A stretch of DNA of 64,000 nucleotides, taken from contig NZ_NFMB01000003.1 in NCBI RefSeq assembly GCF_002161215.1, forward strand, positions 62,001 through 126,000, in the 5' to 3' direction. Position 1 is the first letter of the stretch. Every line of letters begins with the position of its first letter. This DNA is from Flavonifractor sp. An10 (GTDB taxonomy: Bacteria > Bacillota > Clostridia > Oscillospirales > Oscillospiraceae). Positions 50,214-59,961 of this stretch are shown piece after piece. The notes below the pieces were generated by a model. The model ran no database searches and had not been told where the DNA came from. It was given only the letters and a program-made list of their open reading frames with translations. The translations under genes and the position numbers were made by a program.

Positions 50214-52532
50214 ATGCGCACCGGACTGATCACCTTCCACTTTGCCCACCACTACGGGGCCCAGCTCCAGGCCTACGCCACCATGAGGGCCATTCAGGGC
50301 CTGGGCCACGGCTGCGAGATCATCGACTACCGCCTGCCCCACACCACCCGCACCAACCAGCTCTTCAAAAAGGGGGGCGGCGTGCGGGGCATGGCCTCCG
50401 ACGCCCACACCGCCCTCCACTACGGGGCCTTCCAGCGGCGCTTCCAGCGGTTCGAGGCCTTCGTGGCCGAGCAGATGAAGCTGTCGCCGGAGCGGTACAC
50501 CGCCTTTGACCAGCTCCGGGCCGCCCCGCCGGAGTACGACGTGTACGTGGCGGGCAGCGACCAGATCTGGAACCCCTACATCTTCCAGGACAAGCAGTTC
50601 GACCCCGCCTTCCTGCTGGGCTTTGTGAAGGAGGGCCGCCGCATCGCCTACGCCCCCAGCCTGGGTGTGCCGGAGCTGCCGGCGGACAAGGCGGCGCAGC
50701 TGCGGGACTTCCTGGCCCCCTTCTCCGCCCTGTCGGTGCGGGAGAAGCGGGGGCAGGTGCTGCTGCAAGAGGCCGCCGGGCGGGAGGCCCGGGTGGTGCT
50801 GGATCCCACCCTGCTGCTCAACGGGGAGGACTGGGGTGAGCTGGCCGCGCCGCCTAGGCACCAGGGGCCCTATATCCTGTGCTACTTCGTCTCCGACCCC
50901 GCCGAGGCGGCCCCCTACGCCCTGGCCCTGTCCCGGCGCACCGGCTGGCCCATCGTCCAGCTGGCGGGGGCCCGGCGGAAGATCGAGGGGGCCTCGGAGA
51001 TCGTCTTTGACGCCGGGCCCCGGGAGTTCCTGGGCCTGTTCCGGCACGCCTCCGCCGTGGTGACCAATTCCTTCCATGGGGCGGCCTTCTCCCTCCAGTT
51101 CCGGAAGAACTTCTTCACCTCCATGTCCCCCAGGGAGCGCAGCGAGCCCACCTTCTCCCGCATCTACAGCCTGCTGTCCCGGCTGGGGTGCGCCGACCGG
51201 ATCATCGGCCTGGACACCACCGCCCCGGTGGAGGCGGCCATGGACTATGACAAGGTGTATCAGCGGCTGGACGAGGCCCGGGCGGACTCCCTGGCCTATC
51301 TGAAGGCCGCCATCGAGGGGACGGCCCTCCCGGACGAGCCGCCGGAGGCCCCCGCCGCCCCCCGGCCCGTGCTGTGCAAGGCGGAGGACTGCACCGGATG
51401 CGCCGCCTGCGCGTCGGTGTGCCCGGTGAACGCCATCACCATGCAGCCCGACCACGAGGGCTTCCTCCGCCCGGCGGCGGGGGATGCCTGCATCCTGTGC
51501 CGCAGGTGCGAGCAGACCTGCCCCATCCTCCACCCGCCGGTGCCCGGCCCCGCCCCGGCGGCGGCACACGCGGTGTGGAACAGTGACGAGGCCGAGCGCC
51601 TGGCCAGCTCCTCCGGCGGCTTCTTCTCCCTGCTGGCCCGGCACGTGCTGGAGCAGGGGGGCGCGGTGTTCGGCTCCGTGCTGGACGATGACATGACCGC
51701 CCGCCACGTGTGCGCCCGCTCGGAGGAAGGGCTGGCCCCCATGCGGGGCTCCAAGTATGTGCAGAGCGACCTCGGCAGCTCCTTCCGTGAGGTCAAAGAG
51801 CTGCTGGAGGCGGGCACCCCCGTCCTCTTCTCCGGCGTGCCCTGCCAGGTGGACGGGCTGAAGCGGTATCTGGGGAAGGACTACCCCAGCCTGCTCACCT
51901 GCGACCTGGTGTGCCACGGGGTGCCCTCCCCGACGGTGTTTCGGGCGTACCTGGACAGCCTGGAGGCGGCACACGGCTCTAAGGTGGTGTCGGTGCGCTT
52001 CAAGGACAAGTCCCACGGCTGGTCTCACCCCTGGTTCACGGCGGAGTTTGCCGACGGGGGCGTTTACACCGAGGACTTCAACCGCACCGGCTACGGCCGG
52101 GGCTTCGGGATGCAGCTCTTCCTGCGGCCCGCCTGCGCCAAGTGCCGGTACACCTCCACCAGCCGCCCCGCCGACTTCACCCTGGCCGACTACTGGGGCC
52201 TGGACGAGAAGCTGGCCCTGCCGGTGGAGCGGGACAAAGGCGTGTCCATGGTGCTGGTGAACTCCGCCCGGGGGCAGCAGGTGTTCGACGCCCTGTCCGG
52301 CCGGTTCGGCCAGGTGGAGCGCCCCCTGGCCGAGGCGGTGGCGGGCAACCCCCGGCTGGCCACCCCCCTGAAGGCCAATCCCCGCCGGGCCGCCTTCTTC
52401 TCCGCCTTTTCCGCCCTGCCCTTTGCCGAGGTGGAGAGGCGCTTCCTGGCCCTACCCTCCCTGCCCTACCGGGCGGCGGCCAGGGTGCTCACCCCGGCCA
52501 TGAAGGAGAAGCTCCGCAAAATTCTGAAATAA
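50214..52532 (+). CDS. polysaccharide pyruvyl transferase - FrhB-type Fe-S fusion protein
   Basis: A 772-aa two-part protein. Residues 1 to about 330 are a polysaccharide pyruvyl transferase domain (GLITFHFAHHYGAQLQAYAT; VAGSDQIWNP; VVTNSFHGAAFSL). From about 385 there is a 2x[4Fe-4S] ferredoxin (CTGCAACASVCPVNAI; CILCRRCEQTCP), then a coenzyme F420 hydrogenase/dehydrogenase beta-type domain (SSGGFFSLLARHVL; SGVPCQVDGLKRYL; CDLVCHGVPSP). Such fusions occur in gut Firmicutes and are uncharacterised. ATG 50214 follows AGGAGGG. Confidence 0.88.
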   Translation: MRTGLITFHFAHHYGAQLQAYATMRAIQGLGHGCEIIDYRLPHTTRTNQLFKKGGGVRGMASDAHTALHYGAFQRRFQRFEAFVAEQMKLSPERYTAFDQLRAAPPEYDVYVAGSDQIWNPYIFQDKQFDPAFLLGFVKEGRRIAYAPSLGVPELPADKAAQLRDFLAPFSALSVREKRGQVLLQEAAGREARVVLDPTLLLNGEDWGELAAPPRHQGPYILCYFVSDPAEAAPYALALSRRTGWPIVQLAGARRKIEGASEIVFDAGPREFLGLFRHASAVVTNSFHGAAFSLQFRKNFFTSMSPRERSEPTFSRIYSLLSRLGCADRIIGLDTTAPVEAAMDYDKVYQRLDEARADSLAYLKAAIEGTALPDEPPEAPAAPRPVLCKAEDCTGCAACASVCPVNAITMQPDHEGFLRPAAGDACILCRRCEQTCPILHPPVPGPAPAAAHAVWNSDEAERLASSSGGFFSLLARHVLEQGGAVFGSVLDDDMTARHVCARSEEGLAPMRGSKYVQSDLGSSFREVKELLEAGTPVLFSGVPCQVDGLKRYLGKDYPSLLTCDLVCHGVPSPTVFRAYLDSLEAAHGSKVVSVRFKDKSHGWSHPWFTAEFADGGVYTEDFNRTGYGRGFGMQLFLRPACAKCRYTSTSRPADFTLADYWGLDEKLALPVERDKGVSMVLVNSARGQQVFDALSGRFGQVERPLAEAVAGNPRLATPLKANPRRAAFFSAFSALPFAEVERRFLALPSLPYRAAARVLTPAMKEKLRKILK

Positions 52533-52638
52533 CGAGGGCGAAAGGTTTACAGTTTGTTCGTGAATTTTTCCCCCGATGCTGGTACACTATGGAAACAGTA
52601 TGGCGGCCTGCGGCCCGCCTGTGGGAGGTAAGTTTGTC

Positions 52639-53532
52639 TTGAGTGCAATCCAACGCTGGCTGGATCGGTTCTGCTACAAGCACCCCCGGTTCGGCATACC
52701 CAATCTCATGCTGGTCATCGTGGTGGGCAGCGCCCTGGTGTGGCTGCTGGATCAGTTCAGCTACGGCGTGTCCCTGTCCGGCCTGCTGGCCTTTTCCCCC
52801 TACTATATCCTGCACGGGCAGATCTGGCGGCTGATCACCTTTGTCTTTGTCCCCATGGACAACCGCCTCTTTTTCCTGGTCATCTCCCTGTATTTCTACT
52901 ACATGATCGGCTCGGTGCTGGAGCGGGAGTGGGGCACCGCCAAGTTCAACGTGTTCTACGGCCTGGGCGTGGTGCTCAACATCGTGGTGGGCTTCGTGCT
53001 GTACGCCGTCAGCGCCTCCGCCTATCCCGCCGGCCTGCTGGGGTACCTGGTCACCGCCGACATGACCTATGTGAACATGTCCCTGTTCTTCGCCTTCGCC
53101 ACCCTGTACCCCGACATGCGGGTGCTGCTGTTCTTCATCATCCCCATCAAGATCAAGTGGCTGGCGTGGATTGACGCGGCCCTGTTCGCCTGGAGCATCC
53201 TGAGCAGCCTGTTCGGCGTCTTTACCGCGGGCCTCGCCGCCCTGCCCGGCGTGGTGCTCCCCCTGGTGGCCATCCTCAATTACTTCATCTTCTTCTGGGA
53301 CAACTTCCTCCAGCTCTTCGGCCGGGTGAAGTACCGCACCTCCCGCCAGACGATCAACTTCAAGCAGGCTGCCAAGAAGGCCCAGCAGCAGAAGGGCTAC
53401 ATCCACAAGTGCGCCGTCTGCGGCAAGACCGACACCGACTACCCCAACGAGGAGTTCCGCTACTGCTCCAAGTGCAACGGCTACTACTGCTACTGCTCCG
53501 AGCACATCCACAACCACGTGCACATCGAATAA
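52639..53532 (+). CDS. rhomboid-like membrane protein with zinc-ribbon tail
   Basis: A 297-aa membrane protein with about six hydrophobic segments in a rhomboid-like arrangement (GQIWRLITFVFVPMDNR; YYMIGSVLEREWGTAKFN), but no clear GxSG catalytic serine, so it is probably a pseudo-protease. The C-terminus is a cysteine-rich zinc-ribbon (CAVCGKTDTD...YCSKCNGYYCYCSEH). Start is TTG 52639 with GGGAGG upstream. Confidence 0.75.
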   Translation: MSAIQRWLDRFCYKHPRFGIPNLMLVIVVGSALVWLLDQFSYGVSLSGLLAFSPYYILHGQIWRLITFVFVPMDNRLFFLVISLYFYYMIGSVLEREWGTAKFNVFYGLGVVLNIVVGFVLYAVSASAYPAGLLGYLVTADMTYVNMSLFFAFATLYPDMRVLLFFIIPIKIKWLAWIDAALFAWSILSSLFGVFTAGLAALPGVVLPLVAILNYFIFFWDNFLQLFGRVKYRTSRQTINFKQAAKKAQQQKGYIHKCAVCGKTDTDYPNEEFRYCSKCNGYYCYCSEHIHNHVHIE

Positions 53533-53665
53533 ACACCAGGCGGGCGGCCCCAATCGGGCCGCCCCCCTTTTTGTAACCGTTCTGTTGTGGCCTTTCCTCC
53601 CCCGATTTTTTATAATCATATCAGGGTATGATTACAGCCCGCAATCAAGGAAGGGAGGATTCGGC

Positions 53666-54535
53666 ATGAAAAAACTGCTCTCCTGCGCCCTGGCGCTGCT
53701 GCTGGTGCTGCTCACACCGGCCTCCGCCAACTCCGCCCCCACCCGCAGCGACGGGGACGGGGGCTCCGCCCTGGCGGTGGACGAGGGCTGCCCCGTCACC
53801 GTCTCCGCCGAGCAGCTCACCTTCGACATCGGCGGGGAGGGCGGCTGGAACGGCCTCACCGCCCAGGTCACCGCCGTCTACCAGATGGAAAACTCCACGG
53901 ACGAATCCCTCCCGGTGCAGATGACCTTCTATCTGGAGCAGTACCGCACCTACGGCAGGGAGGGCGCGGAAGCCCTGGACACGGAGGGCTTCTCCATCAC
54001 CGCCGACGGGGAGCCGGTGGAGTTTGCCTGCGCCAAGGCGGAGGCGGACGCGGAGGATACCGACCGCTTCGCCCTCACCTACACCGTGGACTTCCCCGCC
54101 GGGGCCGCCCGGGAGGTGGCGGTGTCCTACCCCAGCCGGGGGCTGGGCCGCAGCGATTGGAGCAGCCACTGGCGGCACACCTTCACCTACCTGCTCTCCC
54201 CCGCCCGGCACTGGGCGGACTTCGGCACGCTGGATGTGGCCGTCACCACCCCGGAGTCATCCCCCTACGTGATACAGTCCTCCCTCCCCCTGGAGGAGGC
54301 GGGGGAACGGCGCTATACCGCCCACTTCGACAGTCTGCCCGACGGAGAGCTGACCTTTACGCTCTACCCGGAGCCGCGCATCACCCTGGCCGACCGGCTC
54401 TCCTCCTACCAGTTTCAGGCCTTCATGGTGATGGGGCTGCCCCTGCTCCTCCTCTTTGCCGGGCTTCCGGCGGCAGCGGCGGTGGTGCTTCTGGTCTGGC
54501 TGATCCGCCGGGCTCGGCGGAAAAAGGCGGGGTAG
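53666..54535 (+). CDS. secreted, membrane-anchored protein of unknown function
   Basis: A 289-aa protein with an N-terminal signal peptide (MKKLLSCALALLLVLLTPAS, cleavage near ANSA), about 220 residues of extracellular beta-rich domain, and a C-terminal membrane helix (MVMGLPLLLLFAGLPAAAAV) followed by a basic tail (RRARRKKAG). No catalytic motif was recognised. AGGGAGG precedes ATG 53666. Confidence 0.75.
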   Translation: MKKLLSCALALLLVLLTPASANSAPTRSDGDGGSALAVDEGCPVTVSAEQLTFDIGGEGGWNGLTAQVTAVYQMENSTDESLPVQMTFYLEQYRTYGREGAEALDTEGFSITADGEPVEFACAKAEADAEDTDRFALTYTVDFPAGAAREVAVSYPSRGLGRSDWSSHWRHTFTYLLSPARHWADFGTLDVAVTTPESSPYVIQSSLPLEEAGERRYTAHFDSLPDGELTFTLYPEPRITLADRLSSYQFQAFMVMGLPLLLLFAGLPAAAAVVLLVWLIRRARRKKAG

Positions 54536-54556
54536 GGGCGGGGCCGATCCCGCCCG

Positions 54557-55720
54557 TCAGGCCCTCTCCCCCACCACCGGGCTGTGGATCCACTCCGCCC
54601 CGCAGGGCCGGGGCGCGGGGAAGCACAGGCCGTACAGGTCGGTGTACCGGGCCTCCGACTCGAAAAGCGTCCGGGCCGGGCCGTCCAGCTCCCTGGCCTG
54701 GGCGGGCTTGACGATCACCGGCAGGGGGCAGGTGTCCTTCATTCTCCGCAGCAGCGCCCGCCCCCGGCCGCCCAGGCCCAGCACCCGCACATAGGGGGGC
54801 GCGGCGGGGCGCTCCGCCGCCCGCAGGCCCAGGAAGGCCGCCAGGGCCAGCCGCCGCAGCCGGGCGTGGGGGTAGCGCCTGGTCTTGGCCCTGGCGTAGA
54901 AATCCTCCAGGCTCACCGCCTCCCGGGCGGCCTTTGCCAGCCGGGAGGGCAGGCCCTCCGCCCCCCCGCCGTCGGGGAGGGCGGCCCAGTCCCCCTCGCC
55001 CATGGTGCGCAGGCGGGCCAGCACCGCCCGCTCGATATGCTGCATGTCCGCAAACTCCCCCGACCAGGGGGCGGTGAGATAGGGCGCGGCCTCCGCTCCC
55101 CGCCCCGCCCGAAGCAGCCTCCGCAGCTCCGAGGCGGAGGCATACCCCCCGGCGGAGGGGCCGTCGTGGCCCGCCCCCTGCCGGGGGACGGTCAGGGGGC
55201 GGATGGTGCTGCCCAGGGCCCTGAGGGAGCGCAGGTACTCCACTCCCAGGTTGTTGTTGGGGGCGGACAGGCAGGCCGCCCCGGCGGCCTCCTGCCGGGC
55301 CGCCGGGAAGGACAGGCCCCGCCCCAGGGCGGCGCGCAGCCTTTCCGGGTAGTCCGGAGCGTCCAGGGCCGCCGCCGCCTCTTCCAGCGGGGCCAGCTCC
55401 CCCATCTCGCTGCCGAAGGAGAGCACGTCCACCACCCCGGTGGCGGCCAGCAGGGACACCGCCCCCCGGGCGAAGCTCTCCGCCGAGGCCATGGCCCAGG
55501 GGGTGGGCAGCTCCACCACCAGGTCGGCCCCGCGGTCTAGGGCCAGGGCCGCCCGCAGCCACTTGTCCGCCAGGGCGCACTCCCCCCGCTGAACCCAGTG
55601 GCCGCTCATGACGCACACCACGGGGGCGTCCCCGCCCAGCCGCCGCCGGGTCTCGGCGATGTGCCAGGCGTGGCCCCTGTGGAAGGGGTTGTACTCGGCC
55701 ACAATGCCCGCTGTCTCCAT
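54557..55720 (-). CDS. tmcAL: tRNA(Met) cytidine acetate ligase
   Basis: A 387-aa nucleotidyltransferase-like enzyme that forms acetyl-adenylate and acetylates C34 of elongator tRNA-Met. It has the HxGH motif in VAEYNPFHRGHAWHI, MSGHWVQRGECAL, and VELPTPWAMASAE. ATG 55720 follows TTGGAGG; the upstream in-frame start lies inside the leader. It is divergent from ackA, an acetate-metabolism gene. Confidence 0.92.
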   Translation of the reverse strand: METAGIVAEYNPFHRGHAWHIAETRRRLGGDAPVVCVMSGHWVQRGECALADKWLRAALALDRGADLVVELPTPWAMASAESFARGAVSLLAATGVVDVLSFGSEMGELAPLEEAAAALDAPDYPERLRAALGRGLSFPAARQEAAGAACLSAPNNNLGVEYLRSLRALGSTIRPLTVPRQGAGHDGPSAGGYASASELRRLLRAGRGAEAAPYLTAPWSGEFADMQHIERAVLARLRTMGEGDWAALPDGGGAEGLPSRLAKAAREAVSLEDFYARAKTRRYPHARLRRLALAAFLGLRAAERPAAPPYVRVLGLGGRGRALLRRMKDTCPLPVIVKPAQARELDGPARTLFESEARYTDLYGLCFPAPRPCGAEWIHSPVVGERA

Positions 55721-55777
55721 GGGCTGAACCTCCAAACTCACAAGTAAAAAAATCCGAAGTTTCTTCTAAATTATGGG

Positions 55778-55806
55778 TTGTCCTTTTACCAAAAAGGGGC
55801 TAGAAT
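55778..55806 (+). promoter_or_regulatory. ackA promoter
   Basis: TTGTCC (55778-55783), 17-nt spacer, TAGAAT (55801-55806), about 64 nt before the start codon. Confidence 0.65.
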
Positions 55807-55869
55807 ATAGTTTACTACGGGAAAGACCGGGCGACAAGCCACATTATCATTTAAGGAGAGATTAGTCCC

Positions 55870-57066
55870 ATGAAAATTCTGGTCATCAACGCCGGCAGCT
55901 CCTCCCTCAAGTATCAGCTGATGGATCCCGAAACCAAGGAGGTCTTTGCCAAGGGCCTGTGCGAGCGCATCGGCATCGACGGCCGCCTGACCCACAAGGT
56001 GCCCGCCAAGGACGCCAAGTATGAGTTCGAGATCCCCATGCCCACCCACGCCGAGGCCATTCAGGCCGTGCTGGACGCCCTGCTGTCCGCCGAGCACGGC
56101 GTGATCAAGAGCGCCTCCGAGATCGACGCGGTGGGCCACCGTGTGGTTCACGGCGGCGAGAAGTTCGCCTCCTCCGTGCGCATCACCGACGACGTGATGG
56201 CCGCCATCGACGAGTGCATCCCCCTGGCCCCTCTCCACAACCCTGCCAACATCACCGGCATCAAGGCCTGCGAGAAGGTCATGCCCGGCGTGCCCATGGT
56301 GGCCGTGTTCGACACCGCCTTCCACCAGACCATGCCCGCCAAGAGCTATATCTACGCCCTGCCCTACGAGTACTATGAGAACGACAAGGTGCGCCGCTAC
56401 GGCTTCCACGGCACCTCCCACCGCTATGTGTCCGCCCGGGCCGCCGCCATGCTGGGCAAGCCTATCGAGGAGCTGAAGATCATCACCTGCCACCTGGGCA
56501 ACGGCTCCTCCGTGGCCGCCGTGGACTGCGGCAAGAGCGTGGACACCTCCATGGGCTTCACCCCCCTGGCCGGCGTGCCCATGGGCACCCGCTCCGGCGA
56601 TCTGGACGCCGGCATCCTGGAGTACCTGATGAACAAGCACGGGTATGACATGAAGGAAATGATGAACATCCTCAACAAGAAGTCCGGCGTGCTGGGCATC
56701 TCCGGCGTGTCCTCCGACTTCCGCGACATCGAGAACGCCGCCAACGACGGCAACCAGCGGGCTGCTCTGGCTCTGGAGGCCTTCCAGTACAGCGTGAAGA
56801 AGCTGGTGGGCGCCTATGCCGCCGCCATGGGCGGGGTGGACGCCATCGTGTTTACCGCCGGAGTGGGCGAGAACGACGCCAACACCCGCATGAACATCGC
56901 CTCCGGCCTGGAGTTCATGGGCGTGAAGATGGACGCCGCGGCCAACAACGTCCGCGGCAAGGAGACCGTCATCTCCGCCGCCGACTCCAAGGTGAAGGTG
57001 CTGCTCATCCCCACCGACGAGGAGCTCATGATCGCCCAGGACACCGCCGCCATCGTCAAGGGCTAA
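55870..57066 (+). CDS. ackA: acetate kinase
   Basis: A 398-aa ASKHA-fold kinase interconverting acetyl phosphate and acetate with ATP formation, the last step of acetate fermentation. Signature [17 protein letters not shown] at the start, [36 protein letters not shown] and FTAGVGEND. Length is normal. AAGGAGAG precedes the ATG. No pta adjoins. Confidence 0.98.
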   Translation: MKILVINAGSSSLKYQLMDPETKEVFAKGLCERIGIDGRLTHKVPAKDAKYEFEIPMPTHAEAIQAVLDALLSAEHGVIKSASEIDAVGHRVVHGGEKFASSVRITDDVMAAIDECIPLAPLHNPANITGIKACEKVMPGVPMVAVFDTAFHQTMPAKSYIYALPYEYYENDKVRRYGFHGTSHRYVSARAAAMLGKPIEELKIITCHLGNGSSVAAVDCGKSVDTSMGFTPLAGVPMGTRSGDLDAGILEYLMNKHGYDMKEMMNILNKKSGVLGISGVSSDFRDIENAANDGNQRAALALEAFQYSVKKLVGAYAAAMGGVDAIVFTAGVGENDANTRMNIASGLEFMGVKMDAAANNVRGKETVISAADSKVKVLLIPTDEELMIAQDTAAIVKG

Positions 57067-57071
57067 CGCTT

Positions 57072-57290
57072 CTTCCACAAAGCGGCAAAGCCGCTTTGTG
57101 GAAGAGAGTTGCAGTCCCCTGCGCGCAGAGACAGCCGCCCTTGGCGGCTGTCTCCACACTTGGGGCCTGAGCTGTGTTTTCCCCGAGGCACATGTCCCCG
57201 GGGAAAACCGATTTCCCATTTTTTCGCGCTGGCGGCGCGAACTCTGTGAGACAAAGCGGCCCGGAGCTGGTACCAGCTCCGGGCCGCTTT
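57072..57290 (-). repeat. structured repeat, copy E (inverted)
   Basis: On the minus strand: a hairpin built on GGAGCTGGTACCAGCTCC (57253-57290), then GTCTCACAGAGTTC, GCGC-loop-GCGC, GTTTTCCCC-GGGGACATGTGCC-type stem, GGAGACAGCCGCC pairing with GGCGGCTGTCTCC, and CTTCCACAAAGCGGC pairing with GCCGCTTTGTGGAAG (57072-57104). The element order is that of copy D in reverse. It starts 6 nt after the ackA stop and probably acts as its terminator. Confidence 0.75.
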
Positions 57291-57856
57291 TTTATGCCTT
57301 CTATTTTCAACACGCGGGAGGCGTGGTGTTGTTTGTCTGCCCCCACAGCCGGGGGGCAGTATGCAAAGGCGGCCGTTCCTACTGAACAGGCGCGGACGGC
57401 CGTTTCCCCGCCCGTTCCCGGCCCTTGGCCTTGCAGCTTCGTCGTTCCTTGGCTGTGATGATAAGATACCACTCTTTTCCGCCCCGGTGGTTGACAAAGT
57501 TTAACGTGGGTATGAACGTTTTGTAAAGTCCGCCGCCGGCTCCGGGCGGGGTTCCGCGCCCCCGCGGGGGGTGCCAAATTTCGCGCGCCTCACTTGTGGA
57601 AACTGCCGATTCTAGATTTATCAGTCTTCCATTTCCCCTTTTCCGGCCCAAAAGATCCCCCTTCATTTTTTGATAATATGCACAAAAACCAATCACTCAC
57701 CTCGCCGTTACTGATTACTTTTTGGTAATTTGCTTACTACTTTGTGGGGATTGCAAGAATTCCGTCCTCCGGTTAGAGTATACCTCGCACAGGGCGCCGG
57801 ACCGCTATCGGCCGTAGGCCGCCGCCCGAAAATCTGACGAGAGAAGAGGGAACAAA
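57291..57856. other. 566-nt intergenic interval without a gene
   Basis: AT-rich for this region near its right end (57650-57760), where promoter signals for the MFS gene are expected, but no clear -35/-10 pair was found. No convincing open frame with a ribosome site on either strand. GAGAGAAGAGGG serves the MFS gene at the end. Confidence 0.4.
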
Positions 57857-59209
57857 ATGGCAAAAAAACCGACCAATGACAACAAGACCTCGGTCGTCAA
57901 CTTCGGCGTGGGCTGGGTCGTTATCATCTACTGTCTGCTGATGTTCTTCCTGTACGTGGGCATGTGCAACGACGGCGCCAACATCACGGCGCCCAACGTG
58001 GCCCACCGCCTGGGCCTGGAACAGGGCGACATCATGAACATGAACTCCCTAGCCGGCATCGTGGGCGTGGTGTTCTTCATCATCGTGGGCCAGATCAACA
58101 ACAAGATCGGCCCCCGCATCACCTCCGGCGTGTGCTGCATCATCTCCGGCATCACCTACATCATCGCCTGCAACGCCCCCAGCATTGCGGTCTACACCAT
58201 TGCCATGTGCTTCGTGTACGGCAGCATCATGTCCGCCGGCTACGTGGCGGGCGGCACCCTGGTGGCCGACTGGTTCCCCAAGAAGAAGGGCGTGGTCATG
58301 GGCTACACCACCATGGGCCACAACTTCGCCTCCGCCTTCTATGTGCAGCTGGTGGCCATCCTGATCGCCCCCGTGTCCACCCAGCTCAGCGCCGGCGGCA
58401 ATGACTTGGCCAACGTGGGCGAGAACTTCTCCGCCGGCATCGTCCCCATCGGCATCGCCGCCATCGTGCTGGGCATCCTGGGCATGATCTTCATCCGCAA
58501 CACCCCCCAGGAGCGGGGCATCAACCCCGACAACGTGTCCGACCGGGTGTATGAGACCGAGTACGACACCGTCGACCCGGTGGAGGGCGACGGCGGCTGG
58601 ACCACCGGCGCGCTGCTGCGGATCAAGGAGCTGTGGCTGGCCGCCATCACCACCGGCTTCTTCCAGATCTGCTCCGTGGGCGTCATGAGCCAGCTGGTCA
58701 CCCGCAACATCCAGCTGGGCTTCACCCCCCAGGCCGCCATGAACGTGATGACCATCCTGGCCCTGGGCGGCGTGGTGGGCTCCTGGCTCATCGGCATCAT
58801 CGACGACGCCATCGGCACCAAGAAGACCATGGTGGGCTTCGGCATCTGGTACGCCATCGCCCTGCTGGTCAACTTCGGCGCCGCCGACAGCTCCTCCCCC
58901 CTGGTGTACATCTCCCTGTTCATGATCGCCATGGGCATCGGCGGCTCCGCCAACTTCACCACCTCCCTGCCCACCTCCATCTTCGGCCGTCAGGGCTTTG
59001 ACAAGGTGAACAGCGTCATCTTCCCCATCCAGGGCGCCATCACCGCCCTGTGCTTCCTGGTCAACGGCGTTGTCCAGAAGATGACCGGCGGCGAGATCAA
59101 GATGGCCTACCTGGTGTTCGCCGGCGTGGCCCTGGTGAACGTGGTGCTGGTGCTGCTGGTGGACGAGCACCGCTTCAACCGCGACTGGATGGCCGCCCAC
59201 AAGGGCTGA
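57857..59209 (+). CDS. MFS transporter (OFA-like)
   Basis: A 450-aa membrane protein with 12 predicted helices in two bundles. The inter-helix motif NNKIGPR and VADWFPKKKGVVMGYTTMG recall the oxalate/formate antiporter and related carboxylate carriers of gut Firmicutes. A hydrophilic loop (about 215-255, NTPQERGINPDNVSDR) separates the halves. The substrate is not identifiable; ackA next door hints at organic-acid exchange. Confidence 0.85.
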   Translation: MAKKPTNDNKTSVVNFGVGWVVIIYCLLMFFLYVGMCNDGANITAPNVAHRLGLEQGDIMNMNSLAGIVGVVFFIIVGQINNKIGPRITSGVCCIISGITYIIACNAPSIAVYTIAMCFVYGSIMSAGYVAGGTLVADWFPKKKGVVMGYTTMGHNFASAFYVQLVAILIAPVSTQLSAGGNDLANVGENFSAGIVPIGIAAIVLGILGMIFIRNTPQERGINPDNVSDRVYETEYDTVDPVEGDGGWTTGALLRIKELWLAAITTGFFQICSVGVMSQLVTRNIQLGFTPQAAMNVMTILALGGVVGSWLIGIIDDAIGTKKTMVGFGIWYAIALLVNFGAADSSSPLVYISLFMIAMGIGGSANFTTSLPTSIFGRQGFDKVNSVIFPIQGAITALCFLVNGVVQKMTGGEIKMAYLVFAGVALVNVVLVLLVDEHRFNRDWMAAHKG

Positions 59210-59239
59210 GCCCTTCCCCAACTCCACAGCGATTCTCCT

Positions 59240-59273
59240 CAGGAGGCCGCCCGTCGGGCGGCCTCCTGTTTTG
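59240..59273 (+). terminator. terminator after the MFS gene
   Basis: CAGGAGGCCGCCCG with CGGGCGGCCTCCTG, followed by TTTT (59240-59273). Confidence 0.92.
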
Positions 59274-59274
59274 G

Positions 59275-59303
59275 TTGCGCCCGGCCGCTCCGTCTGCTAT
59301 ACT
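59275..59303 (+). promoter_or_regulatory. promoter of the adenosyltransferase gene
   Basis: TTGCGC (59275-59280), 17-nt spacer, TATACT (59298-59303), 31 nt before the ATG. Confidence 0.6.
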
Positions 59304-59334
59304 GGCCTTATCCTATCAGAATCGAGGAAGTTTT

Positions 59335-59865
59335 ATGGCAGAGCAGCAGGGTTTGGTACACATCTACTACGGCGACGGCAAGGGCAAGACCACGGCGGCC
59401 TTCGGCCTGGCCTTCCGGTGTGCGGGCTGGGGGAAGCGGGCGGTGATCGCCCAGTTCCTCAAGAGCAGCCCCTGCGGCGAGGTGGCGGCGGCGGAGCGCT
59501 TTCCCGAGCTCACCGTCCTGCGCAGCAAGGGCATCCACAAGTTCACCTTCCAGATGGATGAGGCGGAGAAGGCCGCCACCGCGGCCGAGTGCGCCGCCCT
59601 CTTCCAGCAGGCCGTGGAGCTGGCCCAGGCGCGGGAGGCCCGCCTGCTGGTGCTGGATGAGGTGATCGACGCCACTCATGGCTTTCTCTCCCTGGAGGCG
59701 CTGTGCTCCTTCCTGGATCACCGCCCGGCGGGGCTGGAGGTGGTGCTCACCGGCCACAGCCTGCCGGAGCAGCTGGCCGCCCGGGCCCACTACATCACCC
59801 GCATGGCCAAGGAGAAGCACCCCTACGACCAGGGCGTCACCGCCCGCCGGGAGATCGAGTTTTAG
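59335..59865 (+). CDS. corrinoid adenosyltransferase (CobO/BtuR type)
   Basis: A 176-aa ATP:cob(I)alamin adenosyltransferase. The P-loop is IYYGDGKGKTTAAFGLAFR, followed by LVLDEVIDA (Walker B) and the C-terminal MAKEKHPYDQGVTARREIEF typical of the family. It makes the 5'-deoxyadenosyl form of corrinoids. No other cobalamin gene adjoins, so it probably serves salvage. ATG 59335 follows GAGGAAG. Confidence 0.92.
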   Translation: MAEQQGLVHIYYGDGKGKTTAAFGLAFRCAGWGKRAVIAQFLKSSPCGEVAAAERFPELTVLRSKGIHKFTFQMDEAEKAATAAECAALFQQAVELAQAREARLLVLDEVIDATHGFLSLEALCSFLDHRPAGLEVVLTGHSLPEQLAARAHYITRMAKEKHPYDQGVTARREIEF

Positions 59866-59961
59866 GAAAAGCAGTGGGCGGGGGCATGGCGCTGCGCCAT
59901 GCCCCCGCCCACTGTCTCTGGGAAGACCGGAAAGGGAAAGGAAGGGAAGAGAGGAAAACGC

